Source: Patescibacteria group bacterium
GTDB lineage: Bacteria; Patescibacteria; Paceibacteria; UBA9973; UBA2103
Direction: 5' to 3'
Length of the DNA: 27,828 nt
Assembly (NCBI GenBank): GCA_018968865.1
Contig: JAGWZP010000007.1
Span: forward strand, 1-27,828
Shown: positions 22,054 through 27,828 of the stretch, piece after piece
Numbering within the stretch: position 1 is the first letter of the stretch
How the letters are laid out: every line of letters starts with the position of its first letter
Position numbers and translations under genes: made by a program
Notes under the pieces: model-generated
What the model was told of the DNA's origin: nothing
Database searches by the model: none
Seen by the model: the letters and a program-made list of their open reading frames with translations, nothing else

Positions 22054-23298
22054 CTACTTCGCGAGGAGCTCGGCGCGCGATTTCTTGGTAAGCGCGCCGG
22101 TCGCGCGATCCACTACTTCGAACATGCCGGTCGCCGCCGCATCCTTGCCGACCACGATGCGCTTCGGAAGCCCTAGCAGGTCGCTGTCGGCGAACTTTTC
22201 GCCGGCGCGCGCATCTCGGTCGTCATAGAGCACCTCCACGCCGGCTTGCATCAAATCGTCATACAGCGCATCCGCGGTCTTGGAAAGGTCATCGCCTGCG
22301 CGGCCGAGCGAGACGAGGTGCACGGCAAACGGGGCGACGGCTTCGGGCCATATCAATCCCTTTTCGTCAGCGAGCACTTCCACGATGATGCCCAAAAGCC
22401 TCGTAGGGCCGATGCCGTAGCTGCCCATGACAACCGGCTTTTTCGCTCCGGTTTCGTCCGTATAGGTAAGACCTAAGGGTTCGGAGAATCGCGTCCCGAG
22501 ACTGAAGATATTGCCCGCTTCTATCGCCTTCTTCTCAACGAGTTGCTTTCTATCAAGCCCGAGCTTCGCCAGCGTCTCATCGGTGCATACTTCCTTATTG
22601 ACCGCGATGCGCTTCGCTTCATCTATATAAATAGTGTCTTCGCCCGCTTCCGAGACCGTCTGGAATTCCTCGGAAAATTCGCTGAAGATGCCGCCGGAGG
22701 CGAACGTAACGTACGTCTGCTCGCCGATGCCGAGGCGCTCAAATACCTTCACGTAGGCCACGCGCGCCCGGTCGTAGAACGCTTTGTGCTCGGCTTCGTC
22801 TTTGCAGAAGGAATACAAGTCCTTCATCAAAAATTCCTTGCCGCGCATGACGCCTGACTTCGCGCGCAGTTCGTTGCGGAACTTGTTCTGGAACTGGTAC
22901 GCGGCAACCGGCAGGTCGCGATACGACGAGATGTGTTCCGTCATGATGCGCGTCAGCGGCTCTTCGTGCGTGATAGCGAGTCCCGTCTCGCCGCCGCTCT
23001 TGAACGTGGTTTTGAACCAGTTATCGACTTTTTTATCGTCCCAGCGGTCGGTGCGGCTCCAGAGCTCTTTGTCCTGAAGCGCCGTCATCACGAGTTCTTG
23101 CCCGCCGATCGCATCCATTTCTTCGCGGATGATTTGTACAATATTATTCAACGTACGCAAACCGAGCGGGAGGTAGGAGTACACGCCCGCCATCTCCTTA
23201 TGGATATAGCCCGCGCGGACGAGGAGCTGGGCGTTCTTCGCGACCTCGTCGGCGGGTGCCTCGCGGCGGGTTTTCGTGAACAGTTTTGACTGCCTCAT
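22054..23298 (-). CDS. proS: Proline--tRNA ligase, short form without the editing insert
   Basis: 414 aa. It charges tRNA-Pro. The bacterial-type class II core is clear: GYIHKEMAGVYSYLPLGLRTLNNI, THEEPLTRIMTEHISSYRDLP (motif 2 region), FRNELRAKSGVMRGKEFLMKDLYSF and VMGSYGIGPTRLLG (motif 3). The C-terminal part (about 325-414) is the anticodon-binding domain. The roughly 180-residue INS domain that clears Ala-tRNA-Pro in E. coli ProRS is not present between motifs 2 and 3. The start at 23298 is set by TATACT 7 nt upstream and the MRQSKLF opening; mreB follows after 2 nt. Confidence 0.95.
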   Translation of the reverse strand: MRQSKLFTKTRREAPADEVAKNAQLLVRAGYIHKEMAGVYSYLPLGLRTLNNIVQIIREEMDAIGGQELVMTALQDKELWSRTDRWDDKKVDNWFKTTFKSGGETGLAITHEEPLTRIMTEHISSYRDLPVAAYQFQNKFRNELRAKSGVMRGKEFLMKDLYSFCKDEAEHKAFYDRARVAYVKVFERLGIGEQTYVTFASGGIFSEFSEEFQTVSEAGEDTIYIDEAKRIAVNKEVCTDETLAKLGLDRKQLVEKKAIEAGNIFSLGTRFSEPLGLTYTDETGAKKPVVMGSYGIGPTRLLGIIVEVLADEKGLIWPEAVAPFAVHLVSLGRAGDDLSKTADALYDDLMQAGVEVLYDDRDARAGEKFADSDLLGLPKRIVVGKDAAATGMFEVVDRATGALTKKSRAELLAK

Positions 23299-23305
23299 GC
23301 GCCAC

Positions 23306-23311
23306 AGTATA
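23306..23311 (-). promoter_or_regulatory. -10 element of proS
   Basis: Minus strand TATACT ends 7 nt before the ATG. It may give the proS-mreBCD-mrdA genes their own start within the larger run. Confidence 0.5.
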
Positions 23312-23338
23312 CGCCACCTCGCCGCGCCGGCAAAAGGG

Positions 23339-24427
23339 CTATCCGACAATGCGGAAGATATCGTGGGCGGTGACGACGACCATTAGAAGGACGAGGAAAA
23401 TGAAACCGGCGGTGTTGATGGCATGCGCCACGCTCGCCTTGATGGGACGGCGGATGACGCTCTCGACGATAACGAACAGGAGGCGGCCGCCGTCGAGCGC
23501 CGGAACGGGGATGAGGTTGATGAGCGCGAGATTGATGGAGATGATCGCCATGATGGAGAGCAGGTCGCCCATGCCCTGCGCCGAGGCGGTGCCCACGACA
23601 CCCGCGATGCCGATCGGACCCGAGACTTGCGAGAGGTCGGCTGAAAGCGTGAAGATGCTGTAAAAGAAATGCAAGAGTCCGACGGCGGTGAGAGCGGTTG
23701 CGCTCCACGTGAGCGATGCGCCCTCGGTGATTGCGGCAGGAAGCGAGAGCGGCACGACGCCGACCGTGGCGACCTCAACGCCGAGCGCATACCGGAAAGG
23801 GTCGTTCGTCACGATGCCCTCCTTCGGCGTTGCGGTCATCGTTTGTTCCTTTCCGTTCCGCTTGATGTCGAAAGTAAGCACGCCCCCGCCGCTTTCGGCA
23901 ACGAACGCCGAAAAACTTTTCGGGTCGATGGCGCGCCACTCTCCGTTCGCATCTTTTGCGCTCACGATGGCGTCGCCCGGGAGGAATCCCGCGAGCGCGG
24001 CGGGCGAGGTCGGAAGAATGCTCGCCACCATGAGTTCCGTATTGCGGGCGGTGGCGAGCTCGTTCTCCGAAAGCGCCCGCGGCGTTCCTGCGAGCAGCGC
24101 GCCGGTGATGAGCGCGTAGGCAAAGAAGAGGTTCATCGCGATGCCAGCGATAAGCACGAGCGCCTGCAGGATGCGCGGGCGCTTCGAGAATGCGCGCGGA
24201 CTTCCTTCCTTCCCGTCCTCGCCGAAGATCTTCACAAACCCGCCGAACGGCAGCCAGTTGAGCGTATACGATGTCTCCCCCACTTTTGCGAGAGTCAAGG
24301 CGCGCGGCGGATAGCCGAGCCCGAACTCATCCACGCGCATGCCCGAGAGCTTCGCCGCGACAAAATGCCCGAACTCGTGCACGACGATTAGTATGACGAT
24401 GACGACGATGAAAATGACGATGCTCAT
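23339..24427 (-). CDS. rseP: Site-2 (M50) intramembrane zinc metalloprotease
   Basis: 362 aa. Such proteases cut membrane-bound anti-sigma factors or remnant signal peptides inside the bilayer. The zinc motif HEFGH (17-21) lies in the first membrane helix; the third ligand region is NLIPVPALDGGRLL (D312). FGGFVKIFGE and SGPIGIAGVV are family segments. Only one PDZ domain (about 130-205) is present, against two in E. coli RseP. The ATG overlaps the frr stop (ATGA); 40 nt separate it from proS. Confidence 0.94.
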   Translation of the reverse strand: MSIVIFIVVIVILIVVHEFGHFVAAKLSGMRVDEFGLGYPPRALTLAKVGETSYTLNWLPFGGFVKIFGEDGKEGSPRAFSKRPRILQALVLIAGIAMNLFFAYALITGALLAGTPRALSENELATARNTELMVASILPTSPAALAGFLPGDAIVSAKDANGEWRAIDPKSFSAFVAESGGGVLTFDIKRNGKEQTMTATPKEGIVTNDPFRYALGVEVATVGVVPLSLPAAITEGASLTWSATALTAVGLLHFFYSIFTLSADLSQVSGPIGIAGVVGTASAQGMGDLLSIMAIISINLALINLIPVPALDGGRLLFVIVESVIRRPIKASVAHAINTAGFIFLVLLMVVVTAHDIFRIVG

Positions 24428-24975
24428 TGGGCTATCTCGTCTTCTTTCCGTTTCAAAATTTCGGCGAGCGATTCGTTGCCGGCGTCGATACATTTCTGTA
24501 TCTCCCCTTTCAAGCGTTTGACTTCATCCTCTCCCATACCGCCCGCTTTCTCTGCGGCCTCCAGCGCTTTGAGCGCGTCCGTGCGGTGCGAGCGCAGAGT
24601 CACTTTCGCCTGTTCGGTCCTGTCGCCCGCAATTTTACTGAGCTGCTCGCGCCGTTCGCTGGTGAGTTCGGGGAACGAGATGCGGAGGCCTTGGTCATCG
24701 GTCGAAACACCGACGCCGAGGTCGGCGTCCGTAATCCCCTTCTCGATCGCTTTCAGCAATCCCTTGTCCCACGGAATGACGCGGAGCGTGCGCGCATCTT
24801 CGGTCGAGACGCTCGCCAGTTCCCTAAGCGGCGTGCGCGTGCCGTAGGCCTCGGGCCTCACGGCATCGAGCAAGGTCGGCGTCGCACGGCCGGTGCGCAC
24901 GCCGGAGAGCTCGCGCGTGAGCCATTCTTCGGTCTCTTTTATTTTGTTCTTCAGCGGTGCGAAATCGTAGGCCAT
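24424..24975 (-). CDS. frr: Ribosome recycling factor
   Basis: 183 aa, the standard length. RRF splits the post-termination ribosome with EF-G. Diagnostic segments are ELSGVRTGRATPTLLD, LRVIPWDKGLLKAIEKGITDADLGVGVSTDDQGLRISFPELTSERREQL and EDEVKRLKGEIQKCIDAGNESL. It is one of few genes in the run with a Shine-Dalgarno-like AGGAG (7 nt spacing... ends 4 nt before ATG). It begins 10 nt after the delta-prime stop. Confidence 0.97.
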   Translation of the reverse strand: MAYDFAPLKNKIKETEEWLTRELSGVRTGRATPTLLDAVRPEAYGTRTPLRELASVSTEDARTLRVIPWDKGLLKAIEKGITDADLGVGVSTDDQGLRISFPELTSERREQLSKIAGDRTEQAKVTLRSHRTDALKALEAAEKAGGMGEDEVKRLKGEIQKCIDAGNESLAEILKRKEDEIAQ

Positions 24976-24984
24976 AGTGCTCCT

Positions 24985-24993
24985 ATCATATCA
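24985..24993 (-). promoter_or_regulatory. Possible internal promoter of frr
   Basis: Minus strand TGATATGAT overlaps the delta-prime stop codon and ends 9 nt before the frr ATG; an AGGAG lies between. Confidence 0.4.
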
Positions 24994-25660
24994 AATCTTT
25001 CGGTATAACGAGTGAAAGGTGCTCGAGGATCATCCGCACCGGCGCGCTACGGTCGTAAAGATGATTCCGCAAGACTGCAATGTCGGAGAGGAGCGCGGCG
25101 ACTCCGTCGCCGCGCTTGAGCTTCCCGTACGCCGCCGCCTCGATGCCGTTTACGATGGCAATGGCTTCCTCCCGGTTCTCGCGCTTCTCCTCTTCATCTT
25201 TCCCGCTCGTGAGCTTCTTGATCATTGCGCTCCGTTTTTCTTTGTTCGCCTTCATAAATTGTTCCGCCGCCGCAAAGGACTTGCGATGTCCTTTTTCTGC
25301 AGCGAGGAGTTGGACGCGGGAGAGGAGTGTCGGGAGGAGACCGCCCAAGGACGGCATAATCAAAAACATGTAGGTGCCCGGTGGCGGTTCTTCGAAGAGC
25401 TTCAGGAGCGCGTTCTGCGCTTCGTGATAGGCGCGGTTCGCCGTAATGATGACGACTTTATGCGTGCCGGCAAAAGGCGCTCCCGCGGCGGTATCGGTAA
25501 TACGGCGGGCATCGGCGACCGAGAGCAGTCCGTAACGCTGGACGACGACATCGGGGTTATTTTCTATCCGCATTTCCAGTTCCTTTTCCGCCCACGCCTG
25601 CGCAACCGCAATACCTTCCTCCGGGTCCGCCTCTATCACAAACGCGTGGTGTCGGTTCAT
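24986..25660 (-). CDS. holB: DNA polymerase III delta-prime-like clamp-loader subunit, reduced
   Basis: 224 aa, shorter than typical delta-prime (about 330). The clamp loader opens the beta clamp at the replication fork. Recognisable parts are LSVADARRITDTAAGAPFAGTHKVVII, HEAQNALLKLFEEPPPGTYMFLI (the Walker B/sensor region, highly typical) and LLSRVQLL in place of the SRC arginine-finger motif. A Walker A loop is absent, as is any cysteine, so there is no zinc site. The ATG overlaps the stop of the upstream MreB-like gene (ATGA). Confidence 0.8.
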   Translation of the reverse strand: MNRHHAFVIEADPEEGIAVAQAWAEKELEMRIENNPDVVVQRYGLLSVADARRITDTAAGAPFAGTHKVVIITANRAYHEAQNALLKLFEEPPPGTYMFLIMPSLGGLLPTLLSRVQLLAAEKGHRKSFAAAEQFMKANKEKRSAMIKKLTSGKDEEEKRENREEAIAIVNGIEAAAYGKLKRGDGVAALLSDIAVLRNHLYDRSAPVRMILEHLSLVIPKDLI

Positions 25661-26682
25661 TGTTTCGCCAGGATGCTTTTCTGGTACGTATCCAAATGCT
25701 TGAGCGCGATGCCGGTGCCGCGCGCGACGCAGTAATAAGGATCGTTCGCAAGTTTTGCGACCACACCGGTACGGCGATATACCAATTCGGGCATCTGGCG
25801 CAATTGGGACGAGCCGCCCGTGAGGATGATGCCATTATCAATAATGTCGGCGGCAAGCTCGGGCGGCGTGTCCTGCAGCACTTTGCGTATCGCCTGCGTC
25901 ATCTCGCGCAATTCTTTCGCCATCGCCTGCACGAGGTCATTGGTCGAAAGTTCGACGGTGCGCGGAAGCCCGCTCACGAGGTCGCGCCCCTTGATCGACA
26001 TCGTGAGTTCTTCGTTCATCGGCACGGCGGCGCCTATCTTTATCTTCACTTCTTCCGCGGTCTTGTCGCCGATCGCGAGGTTATGCTGCTTCTTCACGTA
26101 ATCAACGACCGCGCGGTCGAGGCGGTCTCCCGCGCACTTGACGCTCGTTGAAGCGACGATGCCGCCGAGCGATATCACGGCAACATCGATGGTGCCACCG
26201 CCAATGTCCGCGACCATGCGCCCCATCGGTTCATGAATGGGAATGCCGGCGCCGATAGCGGCGAGGATGGGCTCCTTTACCACATAGGCGTTCTTCGCGC
26301 CGGCCTTGATGGTCGCCTCGATGACGGCGCGCTTCTCGGTCGAGGTGACGCCCGCGGGGACCGACACCAGCACGGTCGGCTTGAACGGGTTGTGGCCGAG
26401 CGCTTTCTTTATGAAATAACGAAGCATCGCTTCGGTCACGCGGTAATCCGCGATGACGCCGTCCTTCATCGGACGGTACGCGACAATGTCATCGGGCGTG
26501 CGCCCGATCATCTTTTTCGCCTCAATGCCGATGGCGAGTATCGAGTTCCCGCCGCGCTTGCCGCGCGCCTTGCCCACGGCGACGACCGACGGTTCGTTGA
26601 TGATGACGCCCTTGCCGGGCACAAAAACGAGCACATTCGTCGTCCCGAGGTCAATGCCGAGTTTGGGAGAAAAGAGGGACAT
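25657..26682 (-). CDS. Second MreB/Mbl-type actin homologue
   Basis: 341 aa. It has the MreB architecture: DLGTTNVLVFV (11-21), KEPILAAIGAG, ADIGGGTIDVAV and CAGDRLDRAVVDYVKK. The second phosphate loop reads LTGGSSQLRQMP instead of the usual GGGALLRGLP, and there is a small basic insert (KARGKRGGNS) after NEPSVVAVG. So it is a distinct paralogue, perhaps with Mbl-like or specialised filament function. The start at 26682 (MSLFSPKLGIDLG) follows TACTAT by 7 nt. It is first in a run with holB, frr, rseP and proS, and is divergent from murA. Confidence 0.93.
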   Translation of the reverse strand: MSLFSPKLGIDLGTTNVLVFVPGKGVIINEPSVVAVGKARGKRGGNSILAIGIEAKKMIGRTPDDIVAYRPMKDGVIADYRVTEAMLRYFIKKALGHNPFKPTVLVSVPAGVTSTEKRAVIEATIKAGAKNAYVVKEPILAAIGAGIPIHEPMGRMVADIGGGTIDVAVISLGGIVASTSVKCAGDRLDRAVVDYVKKQHNLAIGDKTAEEVKIKIGAAVPMNEELTMSIKGRDLVSGLPRTVELSTNDLVQAMAKELREMTQAIRKVLQDTPPELAADIIDNGIILTGGSSQLRQMPELVYRRTGVVAKLANDPYYCVARGTGIALKHLDTYQKSILAKQ

Positions 26683-26689
26683 TCCCGCT

Positions 26690-26695
26690 ATAGTA
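26690..26695 (-). promoter_or_regulatory. -10 element of the second mreB and its operon
   Basis: Minus strand TACTAT ends 7 nt before the ATG at 26682, with no Shine-Dalgarno. Confidence 0.5.
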
Positions 26696-26733
26696 TCGCT
26701 TGAGTCGTCCCCATGCAAAGTTCCAGCGTGAAG

Positions 26734-26742
26734 TGGTACGAT
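26734..26742 (+). promoter_or_regulatory. Extended -10 promoter of murA
   Basis: TGGTACGAT ends 7 nt before the ATG at 26750. The nonamer is identical to that of lysS. Confidence 0.6.
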
Positions 26743-26749
26743 ACCCCGT

Positions 26750-27828
26750 ATGCACGGGGAAATGAATTTCGTCATCGAGGGCGGCAGAAAGCTTGCAGGC
26801 AGGGTCGAGACCAGCCGCTCCAAAAATGGCGCCGTGGCCCTCTTGGCCGCTTCCCTCCTGAACGCCGGAAAGACGACGCTCGAACACATGCCGAAAATCG
26901 AGGAGGTCAACCGCCTCATCGAAGTGCTCCGGTCGCTCGGGGTCTCGGTCGAGTGGCGAGGAACGAGCGTCGTCATCGCGCCGCCGAAGAACCTATCCCT
27001 CGCCACCATCGACCGCGCGGCGGCGGCGCGCACGCGCAGCATCCTGATGTTCATCGGCCCCCTGCTCCACCTTTTCAAAAAATTCGAGCTGCCGCAGTCG
27101 GGCGGATGCACGCTCGGACTGCGGTCGGTCCGTCCGCACCTCCTCGCGCTCGAGAAATTCGGCGTCGCTATTGAGGCGCTCTCCGACCGCTACCGCATTA
27201 CGCACGGGAAGCTCGCCCCGGCGGAAGTCATTCTGTATGAATCAAGCGATACGGCGACCATCAACGCCCTCTTCGCCGCCGCGCGCGTGCGCGGCACCTC
27301 GGTCATCAAGTACGCTTCGGCGAATTATCAGGTGCAAGAAGTGTGCGGGTTCCTGAAAAAGCTCGGCGTCGGCATTGCGGGCATCGGTACGACCACCCTT
27401 ACGATAACGGGCGCTCCCCGCATCAATAAACATATGTCATACAGCGTGGCGGAGGACCCGACCGATGCGATGTTCTTTATCAGTGCCGCCGCCGTTACCG
27501 GCTCCGCCATCACCATTGCCGCGGCGCCCATAGAATTCCTTGAAGTCGAACTGCTATTGCTTGAGAAAATGGGGCTTGATTTCTCGCTCTCCCGCAAGCG
27601 CATTTCCGAAAACGGCGTGACGAAACTCGTCGATATCAAGCTAAAGCCTTCCAAACTGGTCGCCTTCCCGGAAAAGATACATGCGCGCCCGTACCCCGGC
27701 CTCAATATTGATAACCTCCCCTTCTTCGCGGTCATCGCCACACAGGCGGAAGGTACGACGCTCATCCATGATTGGGTGTATGAGAAGCGCGCCATCTACT
27801 ACACCGAACTCGACCGCCTCGGAGCGAT
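26750..27828 (+). CDS. murA: UDP-N-acetylglucosamine 1-carboxyvinyltransferase (MurA), 3' end outside the window
   Basis: 359 full codons are visible. MurA transfers enolpyruvate from PEP to UDP-GlcNAc, the first committed step of peptidoglycan synthesis. EPSP-synthase-fold features: SKNGAVALLAASLLNAG near the N-terminus (Lys-Asn pair), RTRSILMFIGPLL, the catalytic-loop SGGCTLGLRSVRPH with Cys120 (the residue fosfomycin would attack), and TQAEGTTLIHDWVYEKR at the right edge. The usual PTDLQAQ stretch reads YPGLNIDNLPFF, keeping the Asp. The ATG at 26750 is preferred because of the -10 element; an in-frame ATG at 26762 is possible. It is divergent from the second mreB. Confidence 0.93.
   Translation, partial: MHGEMNFVIEGGRKLAGRVETSRSKNGAVALLAASLLNAGKTTLEHMPKIEEVNRLIEVLRSLGVSVEWRGTSVVIAPPKNLSLATIDRAAAARTRSILMFIGPLLHLFKKFELPQSGGCTLGLRSVRPHLLALEKFGVAIEALSDRYRITHGKLAPAEVILYESSDTATINALFAAARVRGTSVIKYASANYQVQEVCGFLKKLGVGIAGIGTTTLTITGAPRINKHMSYSVAEDPTDAMFFISAAAVTGSAITIAAAPIEFLEVELLLLEKMGLDFSLSRKRISENGVTKLVDIKLKPSKLVAFPEKIHARPYPGLNIDNLPFFAVIATQAEGTTLIHDWVYEKRAIYYTELDRLGA

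Overview
The window looks like a chromosomal core region of a small-genome bacterium, most likely from the Candidate Phyla Radiation (Patescibacteria, Parcubacteria-like). This placement is inferred from: a class I (archaeal-type) lysyl-tRNA synthetase; trimmed versions of standard proteins (an 82-residue MreD-like protein, a MurF that has a membrane anchor instead of domain 1, a delta-prime subunit without a P-loop, a ProRS without the editing insert); very tight gene packing with 1-29 nt overlaps; and GC-rich coding sequence. No phage, transposon, CRISPR array or rRNA was seen.

Layout. The left edge (1-195, minus) holds the 5' part of an unknown membrane-anchored basic protein. Next, ctpA (minus) is divergent from a plus-strand run: a CorA-like protein, cysS, dnaB and recR. 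A perfect 40-bp palindrome (5895-5934) separates recR from a convergent minus-strand group: an RG-rich DEAD-box helicase, rplU and rmuC. From 8821 to 11152 (plus) lie small genes: a candidate small RNA or leader, a 94-aa hypothetical, yqeY and three unknown small proteins. From 11162 to 26682 nearly everything is on the minus strand. In transcription order it reads mreB-like, delta-prime, frr, rseP, proS, mreB, mreC, mreD, mrdA (PBP2); then greA and lysS with a strong terminator; then the division cluster mraZ, rsmH, ftsL, ftsI, murF; and finally tRNA-Glu(CTC). murA (partial) runs divergently to the right edge.

How it fits together. Most of the window makes or shapes the cell wall: murA and murF for precursors, ftsI and mrdA for cross-linking at the septum and side wall, and MreB/C/D for elongation. 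The rest is housekeeping translation and replication (cysS, proS, lysS, frr, rplU, greA, dnaB, recR, delta-prime).

The most striking signal is not a gene. At twelve independent transcription-unit starts a -10 element (TAnnnT, often with an extended TGn) ends only 6-9 nt before the start codon, usually without a Shine-Dalgarno sequence. The predicted transcripts would start at or very near the start codon, so leaderless mRNAs appear to be the default here. In contrast, two small unknown genes (9920 and 10379) have spaced -35/-10 promoters and textbook Shine-Dalgarno sites.
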